Source: Chitinophaga pinensis (GTDB lineage: Bacteria > Bacteroidota > Bacteroidia > Chitinophagales > Chitinophagaceae). From it: 63,960 nt of DNA. The stretch is taken from the NCBI GenBank assembly GCA_945865645.1, contig CAMBEI010000007.1, positions 1-63,960 on the forward strand, given 5' to 3'. The notes below the pieces were generated by a model. It worked only from the letters and a program-made list of their open reading frames with translations. It searched no databases and was not told the origin of the DNA. This document shows positions 1 to 8,859 of the stretch, in pieces. The position numbers and the translations under genes are program-made. Position 1 is the stretch's first letter. Each line of letters begins with the position of its first letter.

Positions 1-223
1 TATTAATAACTCCTTTTTTGGTATCGCTATGAGAAATATAATTATCCGATGTGTAATAAGTGGCAATTGCATTCTGCTCTGGCACATTTTGAGTAAATCT
101 TGCTGTACAATTATTGCATTGCCAAATAGGAAATTTATTTTGAGAAACAGTAAAATCTTGAGCCGTAAATTGCTCCTGTATTAATTCGCTATTACAAATT
201 GGACAGTTAGTATAATGAATCAT
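1..223 (-). CDS. Class I SAM-dependent methyltransferase, N-terminal part (cut by window edge)
   Basis: Reading the minus strand from an ATG at 221-223 gives about 74 residues open to the window edge. The start has a zinc-ribbon pattern, CPIC near residues 7-10 and CNNC near 37-40, followed by a segment ending in YYTSDNYISHS. This arrangement (four-cysteine ribbon, then a tyrosine-rich stretch) is typical of the N-terminus of Bacteroidota class I SAM-dependent methyltransferases, often found with surface-glycan genes. The catalytic Rossmann domain lies outside the window, so the family call rests on the N-terminus alone. It starts 7 bases after the stop of the upstream HU-CCDC81 gene, which suggests co-transcription. 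Confidence 0.55.
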   Translation of the reverse strand, partial: MIHYTNCPICNSELIQEQFTAQDFTVSQNKFPIWQCNNCTARFTQNVPEQNAIATYYTSDNYISHSDTKKGVIN

Positions 224-230
224 AAATACA

Positions 231-830
231 TTAAATTTTTATGGTATTACCAAAAGAAGGTGTCCAATTTATTTGTGTAAAATAAAAGACTAAGGCTAAT
301 AATGTAATTATCCCCAATATTATAGCCCAAATCCACCAAAAATCTGTTTTTTTTGATCTAGGAATTAAAAGTTCAGTCATTATCGTATTCGTCATCTCTT
401 TATCACCCACCAAAATTCGATGTTCGATATCCGGATGAATAACATGTGGGGCAAAAACAGATTGTGAAAATACGGCTGAAATTTCCTCTTCTTTAAAACT
501 TATATTGCCAGTACTATCAACATAAAAAGTACCCACACTGTAAAATTTTACACTTGAATGACCAACTAATTCTTTTTTTAAATTATAGCAAAAAGAATCG
601 AGCGCTGCTGTTACTTCATAAATACTTTTTCCTATTGTAGTTGTTAAATAATTTAATAGCCCTGACAAATCCGTTTCTGAATTAACAAAATGGATAAATG
701 GTTTGGGCGCGGTAATAAGTTTATTTGTAAAATCTGCCTCTGCATCCAAATGAATTATAGATAGGGTTCCAAAACCTGGCAAAGGGCAGGTTTTATTAAT
801 AAACAGATAAGAAGCGATTTGTTTTTGCAT
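231..830 (-). CDS. HU-CCDC81-like domain protein with C-terminal membrane anchor
   Basis: About 199 residues. The N-terminus (IASYLFINKTCPLPGFGTL) and a second block (VKFYSVGTFYVDSTGNISF) match the two tandem HU-CCDC81 bacterial domains found in Bacteroidota envelope proteins, often with a SPOR domain. One transmembrane helix (WWIWAIILGIITLLALVFYF) lies near the C-terminus and only a short tail follows; no SPOR domain is present. I chose the ATG at 828-830 rather than the upstream ATG at 909-911 because a perfect TATCTTTG -7 box sits 5 bases before it, so the longer form would be untranscribed from this promoter. Role unknown; a DNA- or envelope-associated scaffold is inference. The methyltransferase follows in the same operon. 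Confidence 0.65.
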   Translation of the reverse strand: MQKQIASYLFINKTCPLPGFGTLSIIHLDAEADFTNKLITAPKPFIHFVNSETDLSGLLNYLTTTIGKSIYEVTAALDSFCYNLKKELVGHSSVKFYSVGTFYVDSTGNISFKEEEISAVFSQSVFAPHVIHPDIEHRILVGDKEMTNTIMTELLIPRSKKTDFWWIWAIILGIITLLALVFYFTQINWTPSFGNTIKI

Positions 831-835
831 CAGAA

Positions 836-843
836 CAAAGATA
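836..843 (-). promoter_or_regulatory. Bacteroidota -7 box TATCTTTG for the HU-CCDC81 gene
   Basis: Exact match to the TAnnTTTG -7 consensus of the primary sigma factor of Bacteroidota, on the minus strand, only 5 bases before the ATG at 830. The transcript would start at or within a few bases of the ATG, so it is nearly leaderless. Confidence 0.6.
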
Positions 844-932
844 GAGAAAAAGAGGCCTAAAACCCCTCCTATCTTTCTATATTGATAAGAAATATAGATT
901 AAAGAAAGCATAATTTCAACTCGAATAGCCTG

Positions 933-2657
933 TTAAAAAACAGCCCTTACCCCTCCCATCAAATTAAACCCATATACTTGATAATTATGCCAGCGCTCAT
1001 ATTTGTTATTTAAAATATTATTTATATCCATCCAAGCGCTAAAAGTTTTATTTATTTTAAATTCAATCCCCGCACTTAAATCCGACCCAGAATTATATGT
1101 TTTACTTATGTTTCCTTTAGTTAAATAATGACCTGTGCCAAAAACATAAAAATCGACTTTTAATAATAGCTGCTTAAATGCCCACCAACGTAATGAACTG
1201 GTAAACTCCATAGGTATAGTATGCCATGCTTTAGCATTACTATTCATCCCCGTATATCCATTTAAAGTTAGTGAGCCTGTAGCAGTAAACTTCTCTTTAT
1301 TTATATAACTAATATCACCATGAATTTTAAAACTTTTAACTTTTACCTCATTACTAATAACAAAAGATTTGTTATCGGCAGCTGTATCGTTTATAAAGAA
1401 TGGAAGATTTTGATAAGTAACATAACCTGCCTTTGCATTAAAATTAAAATGTTTTGTCATCGTTGCTTTTATACCCCAATAATATTCTAATTCCTTAGTA
1501 TTCAATTGCGCATTTATGGCTTTTAAATATGGGTTTATTTTAAATAAATTGCTATAAGTATTCTTTGTATATCTACCAACCCAACCAGCTTCAAAAGCGA
1601 ATACATGTTCTTTAATAAAAGCTTCGGCAAAAACATTAGGCATCATAACAAATTTTCCATTATCCCAAGTTGGCTCTATTCCGCCATGAATTTTGAAACG
1701 AGGAGTAGAAAAAATTAATGACGGGAGTAATTGAAAAAAATTATTACTAATTTTTATATTATTTAACAACAAATTTTTTGTTGTGTAGGAAGTTATATCC
1801 AATTTGGCTTCTAGTTTAAAAGTAAAAACTTTTCCAAAATTTTTTTGAAGTGGCGCATTTAATATAAATGTAGTTTCGCTTAGCTTATTTAAATTGGTAA
1901 AACTACTTACCATAATACTAGGATTATACTTTATACCATAGCTTCCAGTGTAGGTGTTGCGAACTCCAAACTTAATTTGAAAATCTTTAACCTGCTGTCG
2001 AACATCTTTCTTACTATAGTGGTACATACTTGTATCGTAACCATACAAAAAAACATGCATTTTATTTGCGTCAACAGTAGTATACAGTTCATTATTTTTA
2101 ATAAAATAACTACCCGTAAGTTTAATGTGCATATTTAAATAATCTTGATTTAATAGTTTCCCCTTAGCTGAAATATAGTTGGCATAGAGATTGACTAAAT
2201 AATTCTTCCCATCACCAAAGCTAAAAGCAGCATCAATATAAGGACTTGAGAAATTGCCATAACCTACTTTTACATAATTCCTTAACCCAAAGTACAGATT
2301 AGTATCCTGTTTAAGTGCCAATGGTTTTAAAGGAAAGGGCTGATAAGAATAAAATAAATTTTGAGCTGGTATTTTATATGTTAAAGTAGGCAAGGTTGTA
2401 TCAGCATTTAAATGGGTAGCAGAAAAATTAATTTTAACTGAGTTGCGTAGCACCGGTTTATAAACCGAATTGATATCAATGGTTGATATTTTTTTAAGTG
2501 TATCTTTTTGAGCCCATGCGGCAAATGGAATTAAAACATTGGTAAAAAAGAAGATTCCGAAAAAAAAAGTTAATCGGCCATTTACAACAAGCGCTATTGG
2601 ACTATTTTTTTTTATAATTGAATAATTATCTAAAACTATAATTTGTCTGTAGATCAT
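933..2657 (-). CDS. Outer-membrane beta-barrel protein, TonB-receptor-like, plug not seen
   Basis: 574 residues. A hydrophobic export signal ends near residue 50 (FFFTNVLIPFAAWAQ). The rest is rich in alternating aromatic/polar strands. The C-terminus (WMDINNILNNKYERWHNYQ, then a final GGVRAVF) looks like the last strands of a TonB-dependent receptor, including the terminal Phe used for outer-membrane assembly. I see no TonB box, no clear plug domain and no carboxypeptidase-like N-terminal domain, and the length is short for a full receptor. It follows the large TPR gene on the same strand after 84 bases, and the two probably act together at the outer membrane (inference). Substrate unknown. 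Confidence 0.6.
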   Translation of the reverse strand: MIYRQIIVLDNYSIIKKNSPIALVVNGRLTFFFGIFFFTNVLIPFAAWAQKDTLKKISTIDINSVYKPVLRNSVKINFSATHLNADTTLPTLTYKIPAQNLFYSYQPFPLKPLALKQDTNLYFGLRNYVKVGYGNFSSPYIDAAFSFGDGKNYLVNLYANYISAKGKLLNQDYLNMHIKLTGSYFIKNNELYTTVDANKMHVFLYGYDTSMYHYSKKDVRQQVKDFQIKFGVRNTYTGSYGIKYNPSIMVSSFTNLNKLSETTFILNAPLQKNFGKVFTFKLEAKLDITSYTTKNLLLNNIKISNNFFQLLPSLIFSTPRFKIHGGIEPTWDNGKFVMMPNVFAEAFIKEHVFAFEAGWVGRYTKNTYSNLFKINPYLKAINAQLNTKELEYYWGIKATMTKHFNFNAKAGYVTYQNLPFFINDTAADNKSFVISNEVKVKSFKIHGDISYINKEKFTATGSLTLNGYTGMNSNAKAWHTIPMEFTSSLRWWAFKQLLLKVDFYVFGTGHYLTKGNISKTYNSGSDLSAGIEFKINKTFSAWMDINNILNNKYERWHNYQVYGFNLMGGVRAVF

Positions 2658-2724
2658 AGAATATATTTTATTTATAATTTGTATGAGTTATTTTTAGATT
2701 TTTAAGACCATACAATAGAAACTC

Positions 2725-2737
2725 ACGCTTGAAGCGT
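2725..2737. terminator. Short palindrome just after the TPR gene
   Basis: The 13-bp palindrome ACGCTTGAAGCGT begins 5 bases beyond the stop of the TPR gene. On the minus strand it can form a small hairpin, but no run of T follows, so it is a weak or rho-assisted terminator at best. Confidence 0.3.
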
Positions 2738-2741
2738 TTTT

Positions 2742-5700
2742 CTATTTTGCATTATCCATTTTTTGTTGGGCTTCATTTTTTAATTCCAGTATAACCGAAT
2801 TTTTAGCCACGCTTTCGTAAGTAGCTCTTGCATTGAAAAAATCTTTCTGTTGCATAAAAATGTCCCCAAGTAAAATGTAACTTTTGGCAATCCAGATGTC
2901 GTAAGACCCTGTTTCTTTTATAACGGAAAGTGCTGATTTTTCAGCTAACGCAAGATTGCCCAAACTAAACTGACAATTGGCAATTTCATATCTTGATTCT
3001 GCGCCCCAAGCTGATTTATTAATGGACGAACAAGATTTAAAAGAATTGATTGCTGTAACATAATCCTTATTTAGCTGCTGCGATTTACCCAGTACTAAAA
3101 AAGAAATAGATCGATCATCGGTACTGATTCCTTTTTTAATAAGTAAATTTTTTGCTACCTCATTGGCTTGTGCATATTCTTTTAGCTGGTAATAGCAACG
3201 TACCAAACCTCTCAATGCTTCTAATTGATTATCTTGATTTACAGAACCAACAATTAATGATTCAAAATACTTTTTAGCTTTACCATAATCCTTTAATTCA
3301 AAATAACTGATGCGTGCTGCTTCTAGTGTTGATTTTTCGAAGAAACGACTTAATCCTTGACTGTTCACATAATTATAACCAATTAATGCATTTGTAAAAT
3401 CCTTGTTAGCATTATAACAGTCACTAATAAAATAATTGGCTTCTAACACACTAGTGCCAGTAGGATAAGTCGTTAAATAATTTTTAAATGCAAGTATTGC
3501 TGCAGCAAAATCATTAGCATTATATTTTAATTCGGCAGCAGCATAGGTTAATGAATCGGCTTCATTTACAGAAATACTTTTTCCCATTTGATGCATCATT
3601 TCTATGTACGCATTGGGTTTTCCCATTTCTATATAAATAGTTTTCATGATCCCAGTTGCTTCATCTGCTTCAGAAGACTGCGGGTATTTTTCAACAAGAG
3701 TTTGATAACTAATTAACGCCTCATCGTACTTGTCTGTATTGTAATAAATCAATCCTAATTTTAATAAAACCATTGGCTTTAAACCTTCTGATCTAGTATC
3801 GTTTAACACAGTATTTAAGTAAGGAACGGCAGATAAAAAAAATTCGTCGGCAATATATGTTAGAGCTAGCTCTAAATTAGCATCCTCTACCAGTGTAGTT
3901 TGCGGATATTTTTTTAATAAGCTGATTAGCGCATTTATTTTATTATCTGAGCTTTTTACACCCGCTATCAAGGCTTTTTGAAACATAGCATAATCACTTT
4001 GCGGCAGGGCATTGTTAATTACTTTTTCATACATATTATTAGCTTTAATAAAATCTGAATTCATAAAATAACAATCAGCAGTTCGTATATAAGCATCTTG
4101 TTCCATAGCGGGCGATGTAATTGAAACTATTTTAGTAACCTGTTCAAAATATATAATCGCTTTACTAAAATTTTCCTTATGAAACCAACTATATCCTAAA
4201 TTATAATTAGCTGTATTTTTATTAGCCTCTCCTTGTGCTGGAGCATTAGCATCTAGGTAAATAGTTAAATGTTTAATGGCTTTATCATATTCATTATTTT
4301 GATAAGCTATTTCACCTTTCCAGAAATTAGCATAAGGGGTTACAGAAGAATTTGGTAATGCTAAAACACTTGTTAATAAATCATTCGATTTTTTTATTTG
4401 CTGGTCATTAAATAATTCTACGGCACGGCCATATAAAATACTTGGATATATTTTTTGCATAGCAGAGGTTGGCTTATCAAAGGATTCGTAGAATTGTAAG
4501 GCATCAGAAAAATTATTAGTTTTAGCCATCATGCTTACTAAAATTTCTCTAGCCTCATTATTATCGTTACTATTTGGATAGTCGTTTAGGTATTTCTTCA
4601 TTTCACTTAATGCGATATCCTGAAATCCTAATTCGTATGAAAGTTTGGCATAATTAAATCGAGAGATCTGCTGTTGTAATTTATTTGAGTTATTATAAGC
4701 GCCATACTGAAAAGCATTACGGGCATTTGTTTTTTGGTTAGTTTGCAAATAACAATCGCCCAATAGATACATACTGTTTTGTCCCATAGAATCTTTTTCA
4801 GAACTAAGCTGTTTAAACCCTTCGATAGCTTTTTCTAATTTATTTTCGGTATAGTAAGAGTAACTAAGTTCATAAATAATTTCCTTACTAACCTTATCAC
4901 TATTATTTTTAAATGCCTCCAAAAAAGGTAGGGCTTTTTTATAATTTTTCTTTTCAAAATATAACTGTCCTACCAGCAGATTCATTTCTTTTTGATAAAA
5001 TAATGTCCCCGTTCGACTAAGTACCATTTCGCCATAACGAAGTGCTTCGTCTTTTTTTCCTTCAAAATAATATATTTCTGCAATATAATAAGGCACCACC
5101 CCTTTATAATCTTCCTGAATTTCAACCAATTTAAAAGATTTTAATGCATCTTTAAAATTATGGTTGTAATAGCTGATAAAACCGTAGTAATAATTTGCGG
5201 GTATGTAATATTTATTATCAGGCATTTGCTGTATCTCATCAAACAAAGGTTTGGCTTCGGCAAATTGTTTTAGATTAAAATAAGAATATGCTCTTTCAAA
5301 TTTAGCATCAGCAATTTCCTCGTTGCTCAAATTTTGAAATCCTGCAAGCTCATAATAATCAATGGCGCTATTAAAATTTTCGTTAATAAAATAATATTTT
5401 GCCAAATGATAACTCAATAATTGCTTACGGGGTTCATTATTTACCAAATTAATATAATGAAGAGCCTCTTGCTCTGCAATAGGCAGCTGCAATTTTAATT
5501 CGCAAACAATATAATAATAACTTATGTCATCGTTGAGGTAAGTGTGGTCGCTAATTGTGTTATCTAGGCACTTTGCCTTTAACTCAGCAAAAAGTGGATA
5601 AGCAAGTGAAAATTGTTCTTTTACAAAAAGATCTTTCGCGTCTTTAAACTTTTTTTCGGAGTCTATAATTACATGGGTAGGTTGCGAAAAAGAGGTTAAA

Positions 5701-5747
5701 CAAATTGCTGTAGCAAACAGCAAGAGGATAATTTTTTGTTTTATCAT
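2742..5747 (-). CDS. Large secreted tetratricopeptide-repeat protein
   Basis: 1001 residues. A signal peptide (MIKQKIILLLFATAICLTSFSQ) is followed by more than a dozen TPR-like helix pairs across the whole length (for example FNSAIDYYELAG, FAEAKPLFDEIQ, YKKALPFLEAFK, YDKAIKHLTIYL, YDEALISYQTLV). There is no catalytic domain. Bacteroidota encode such proteins as periplasmic or outer-membrane scaffolds, often beside a TonB-receptor-like barrel as here. The gene has its own promoter (-33 TTTG, 19-base spacer, -7 TAAATTTG), so it is probably the first gene of a two-gene unit with the barrel. Function is otherwise unknown; a scaffold for outer-membrane assembly or secretion is inference. Confidence 0.7.
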   Translation of the reverse strand: MIKQKIILLLFATAICLTSFSQPTHVIIDSEKKFKDAKDLFVKEQFSLAYPLFAELKAKCLDNTISDHTYLNDDISYYYIVCELKLQLPIAEQEALHYINLVNNEPRKQLLSYHLAKYYFINENFNSAIDYYELAGFQNLSNEEIADAKFERAYSYFNLKQFAEAKPLFDEIQQMPDNKYYIPANYYYGFISYYNHNFKDALKSFKLVEIQEDYKGVVPYYIAEIYYFEGKKDEALRYGEMVLSRTGTLFYQKEMNLLVGQLYFEKKNYKKALPFLEAFKNNSDKVSKEIIYELSYSYYTENKLEKAIEGFKQLSSEKDSMGQNSMYLLGDCYLQTNQKTNARNAFQYGAYNNSNKLQQQISRFNYAKLSYELGFQDIALSEMKKYLNDYPNSNDNNEAREILVSMMAKTNNFSDALQFYESFDKPTSAMQKIYPSILYGRAVELFNDQQIKKSNDLLTSVLALPNSSVTPYANFWKGEIAYQNNEYDKAIKHLTIYLDANAPAQGEANKNTANYNLGYSWFHKENFSKAIIYFEQVTKIVSITSPAMEQDAYIRTADCYFMNSDFIKANNMYEKVINNALPQSDYAMFQKALIAGVKSSDNKINALISLLKKYPQTTLVEDANLELALTYIADEFFLSAVPYLNTVLNDTRSEGLKPMVLLKLGLIYYNTDKYDEALISYQTLVEKYPQSSEADEATGIMKTIYIEMGKPNAYIEMMHQMGKSISVNEADSLTYAAAELKYNANDFAAAILAFKNYLTTYPTGTSVLEANYFISDCYNANKDFTNALIGYNYVNSQGLSRFFEKSTLEAARISYFELKDYGKAKKYFESLIVGSVNQDNQLEALRGLVRCYYQLKEYAQANEVAKNLLIKKGISTDDRSISFLVLGKSQQLNKDYVTAINSFKSCSSINKSAWGAESRYEIANCQFSLGNLALAEKSALSVIKETGSYDIWIAKSYILLGDIFMQQKDFFNARATYESVAKNSVILELKNEAQQKMDNAK

Positions 5748-5776
5748 GGTTGTTGGTTGATTCTTTGTATTGCTTG

Positions 5777-5807
5777 CAAATTTACTAGATTACACTTCCG
5801 TTACAAA
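5777..5807 (-). promoter_or_regulatory. Promoter of the TPR gene: TTTG-N19-TAAATTTG
   Basis: On the minus strand, TTTG (5804-5807) and TAAATTTG (5777-5784) are 19 bases apart, matching the -33/-7 pattern of Bacteroidota housekeeping promoters. The ATG at 5747 lies 29 bases downstream of the -7 box. Confidence 0.65.
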
Positions 5808-5958
5808 CATCATTTCAAATGATTGTTAATAAGTGGATAATTACTGTAAACAAAACGAATGTATTTTTACAATGCTGTTAATAAAATGATAAATAATCTC
5901 TGGCATCAAATTTTATAACAGTTGACTAAATAGTTATAACCATTAAAAAAAGTAAAAA

Positions 5959-6366
5959 ATGAGAAGATTATTATCTACTAAGTATTCTGCAGGGGCATTT
6001 AGTACGGCCATGCTTTTATTAAGGCTAGGTATTGGTATTTTAATGATGGCACATGGCTATGACAAACTCTTACATTTTAGTAAAATCCAGGATACTTTTT
6101 TAAATTTTTTAGGTATGGGCAGTACTATATCCCTGGTAATGGTTGTTTTTGCAGAATTCTTTTGCTCTTTATTTTTAATACTAGGATTATTTACTAGATT
6201 ATCTGCTATACCCTTAATCATTGCCACTTGTGTTATGGTTTTCAAGGCACATCATAGCGATATTTTTGGAGATGGAGAACATGCTTCTTTGTATCTAATA
6301 TCCTATCTAGTAATATTATTTGTTGGACCAGGCAGGGTTAGTGTAGATAGTATGATTGGAAAATGA
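5959..6366 (+). CDS. DoxX family membrane protein
   Basis: 135 residues with four predicted transmembrane helices. The N-terminal signature LLRLGIGILMMAHGYDKLLHF and the second block FFCSLFLILGLFTRLSAIPL are typical of the DoxX/DUF4870-like oxidoreductase-associated membrane family. Known members act in thiol/redox homeostasis at the inner membrane, but the biochemical role of most is unproven. It stands alone on the plus strand between the divergent TPR gene and a thioesterase 53 bases downstream, which might share its transcript. No clear -7 box is visible in the 200-base upstream region. Confidence 0.8.
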   Translation: MRRLLSTKYSAGAFSTAMLLLRLGIGILMMAHGYDKLLHFSKIQDTFLNFLGMGSTISLVMVVFAEFFCSLFLILGLFTRLSAIPLIIATCVMVFKAHHSDIFGDGEHASLYLISYLVILFVGPGRVSVDSMIGK

Positions 6367-6419
6367 ATTATTACTAATCCTTATGTAATGTGAGGGGTAT
6401 TAAAAATATACATAATTTC

Positions 6420-6833
6420 ATGTTTATAACCGAAACGAAAATACGCATACATTATGCTCTTACCGACCAGATGGGGGTAGTATATTACGGACATTACGCT
6501 CAATTTTACGAAATAGGTAGAACAGAAGCGATACGGCAGATTGGATACACATACAAAGAAATAGAAGCCTTAGGTATCATTATGCCCGTGGTTGATATTC
6601 ATAGCCGTTTTCTACGTCCGGCAAAATACGATGACTTAATAACCGTAAAAACAATTTTACAAGAAATGCCCGAACATTTTAAAATCGTTTTTCATTCCGA
6701 AATTTTTAATCAGCTAGGCGAGTTACTTAATACAGGTGTGGTTACTTTATTTTTTGTAAATGCCAAAACCATGAAGCGGTGCAATATACCCGAGGTATTT
6801 CGGGAAAAATTATCTGTCTACTTTGTAGCTTAA
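6420..6833 (+). CDS. Acyl-CoA thioesterase, YbgC/FadM hot-dog family
   Basis: 137 residues. The hot-dog fold signature is clear at the N-terminus: DQMGVVYYGHYAQFYEIGR followed by EAIRQ, including the catalytic Asp and the YYG turn of the 4-hydroxybenzoyl-CoA thioesterase/YbgC group. Typical members are 130-145 residues and cleave short-chain or aromatic acyl-CoA. I start at the ATG at 6420 (MFITETKIRIHY) because family members begin just before this strand; the GTG at 6390 would add ten unrelated residues. Substrate cannot be told from sequence. Confidence 0.8.
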   Translation: MFITETKIRIHYALTDQMGVVYYGHYAQFYEIGRTEAIRQIGYTYKEIEALGIIMPVVDIHSRFLRPAKYDDLITVKTILQEMPEHFKIVFHSEIFNQLGELLNTGVVTLFFVNAKTMKRCNIPEVFREKLSVYFVA

Positions 6834-6905
6834 GGCATGTATAAAAATAAAAACCAAGTATAATATTTAACCTATTTTTTATTTTGTATTTTACTTTTAT
6901 ATCTG

Positions 6906-7352
6906 CTACACCCTATTATAATCTGCCTTCCAATTCTGTATTGCCATTTTAATTTCTTTTGCACTTAAATTACCATCTGCAGCTTGTTTTGCTAATGCAA
7001 CAAACTCATCATCTCCTGCAAAACGCAGCGCAACGATTTGTCCCATGTGCAAGCGACTATCTAGTGTTTTACCAGTTGCAACAAAATGGCGAAAATTTTC
7101 CTCGGCACGTATAGCTTTATCATGTGCTTTTAAAGCAGATGAACGTGCAAAAAAACAAACAAACAATAATACAAAACTCATTAAAAATAGCAACAGAGCT
7201 GTGCATAATCCAGCATCTGTATAAGTGCAATTGCTTAAAGATTTATACAAGTTAATGCTTGACCATACCAACAATATTAAAATTGCAGGCAAAGTGATAA
7301 AGTGATATAAGGGCACAAACCTTGTATGGTTTTTAAAATTCTGATTAGGCAT
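6906..7352 (-). CDS. DUF6526 family membrane protein
   Basis: 148 residues starting at the ATG at 7350-7352 (MPNQNFKNHTRFVPLYH). Two transmembrane helices follow (residues about 18-36 and 48-72), then a soluble C-terminal half with the conserved-looking stretch IRAEENFRHFVATGKTLDSR and LRFAGDDEFVALA. This is the usual composition of the DUF6526 family of Bacteroidota. No function is known. It is convergent with the thioesterase gene and lies just downstream of the PBP4-type gene on the same strand (52-base gap), so the two may be co-transcribed. Confidence 0.65.
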   Translation of the reverse strand: MPNQNFKNHTRFVPLYHFITLPAILILLVWSSINLYKSLSNCTYTDAGLCTALLLFLMSFVLLFVCFFARSSALKAHDKAIRAEENFRHFVATGKTLDSRLHMGQIVALRFAGDDEFVALAKQAADGNLSAKEIKMAIQNWKADYNRV

Positions 7353-7404
7353 AATTTTATACTTTTTATTTAAGATAAAATTAAGGTAAATATTAAACAA
7401 ACCA

Positions 7405-8814
7405 TCATTTTAAAATATCAAGCAGTTTCCACATTTTTTCGCGAACAGCACCAGCACTCCCATAAAAATTATTGATAATAAAAGAAAAAATATACTCAGC
7501 TCCCGAGCTAGATGTTACATACCCTGTATAACTTCTTACACCCCCAATATATCCTGATTTCATTTTAATGCCATTCTGTGTGGGTAAGGCACTATAAAAA
7601 GATGCATAATAATCTTGCTTTTGTGCATACTGCATGGCCTTTACTAGAGCCTGTGTAGTAATTCGATTTGCTGGCGAAAGGCCGCTACCGTCAATAATGT
7701 GTAAAGCCGATTTTTCAATGCCATTTTTATTCCAAAAATCGGTAATAATACCAATGCCAGTATCGGTAGATCCAAAATTTGTTTTTTCGTACGCTATTGT
7801 TTTTACAAAAGCTTCGCCATAGAGGTTTACGCTTTTTTGTAAAAACCAATAATTGATGCTATCGAGTGGTGGCGAATAAATACTCATCAACCCCTGATTA
7901 GCTAAAGGCAACTGTTCTTTATTTAAAAAATAGGAAATGCTTGTTTTTAATTGGCCAGATAAATTAATGTTATTTTTTTGTAAAAAATTTTCAATTTCTA
8001 ATGCAAAGGACATAGATGCATTAGGCATAGCTCCCGAAATTTTAAAAGCTTCATTGCCAGCGGGTATTGTTCCTTTTACATAACCTAGTAATCCATTTTC
8101 AGGTAAATAAATAACTGAATTATCTCCACTTTCTTGTTTCCCTGTTATTAGTTCATTAATTAATACTGAAGGGTATAACGGAGGAATAAATTGTAATATT
8201 TGCACAGAATCGCCTACATTTTTTCCCGGCTGCAAAAAAAGATCATATTGATTTTCATGCCAATTTACCCCCCTTGCTCCTGCCCCATAATAATTACCAA
8301 TATCTTCCCAAGTCCAACCTTTAGGGGTTGTTTGTACTGACCCTTTAGAATCGTTGATAATAAAATTACCAGAAATTTTTTTTATACTTTTTGCTTTTAA
8401 CGCTGATAATAATTTTTGCTGAATTGCTTCTTGTTTAGTACTATCCCATCGCCAACTACCAAAAGAAGGATCGCCCGAGGCGGTAATAAAAAGATCCCCA
8501 TATAATGTTTTTTCAGAAATATGTCCATTGTAACTAAAATTTGTTTTATAGCGGTAGTCCTTACCCAGCAATTCAAGAGCCGCAACGCTAGTCATTACTT
8601 TAAGACAACTGGCAGGTGCTAATCCCATCTGCGAATTTTTTTCAAAAATAATTTGGCCCGATTTACTTTCTACTACATACAAGCTTATAGAAGCATGTTT
8701 AAATTGCGAATCGAGCTCCATTTTACTCATTCCACTCTGTAATTTGGATTGAATTATCTGTGAAAAACAAATTCCGTTATAAAATAGCGCTAAAACCAAA
8801 AAAAATATTTTCAT
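7405..8814 (-). CDS. dacB: D-alanyl-D-alanine carboxypeptidase/endopeptidase, PBP4 (DacB, peptidase S13)
   Basis: 469 residues, with signal peptide MKIFFLVLALFYNGICFS. The S13 active-site elements are present in order: SxxK as S69-C-L-K72 in LAPASCLKVMTS, the DGSGLSPANR box in the C-terminal third, and the K(S/T)G box as MKSGYIGG. The enzyme trims or cleaves D-Ala cross-links of peptidoglycan in the periplasm. Length and domain order are normal for the family. It is divergent from cinA with 45 bases between the start codons, so the two genes share a compact control region. Confidence 0.88.
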   Translation of the reverse strand: MKIFFLVLALFYNGICFSQIIQSKLQSGMSKMELDSQFKHASISLYVVESKSGQIIFEKNSQMGLAPASCLKVMTSVAALELLGKDYRYKTNFSYNGHISEKTLYGDLFITASGDPSFGSWRWDSTKQEAIQQKLLSALKAKSIKKISGNFIINDSKGSVQTTPKGWTWEDIGNYYGAGARGVNWHENQYDLFLQPGKNVGDSVQILQFIPPLYPSVLINELITGKQESGDNSVIYLPENGLLGYVKGTIPAGNEAFKISGAMPNASMSFALEIENFLQKNNINLSGQLKTSISYFLNKEQLPLANQGLMSIYSPPLDSINYWFLQKSVNLYGEAFVKTIAYEKTNFGSTDTGIGIITDFWNKNGIEKSALHIIDGSGLSPANRITTQALVKAMQYAQKQDYYASFYSALPTQNGIKMKSGYIGGVRSYTGYVTSSSGAEYIFSFIINNFYGSAGAVREKMWKLLDILK

Positions 8815-8859
8815 ATGTTAACTTATCTTGCATTGAAATTAATCTATTTAAAGCTATAC

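Noticed and set aside
6390..6419. GTG start for the thioesterase
   Set aside because: Adds ten residues unlike the family; the ATG at 6420 matches the usual start.
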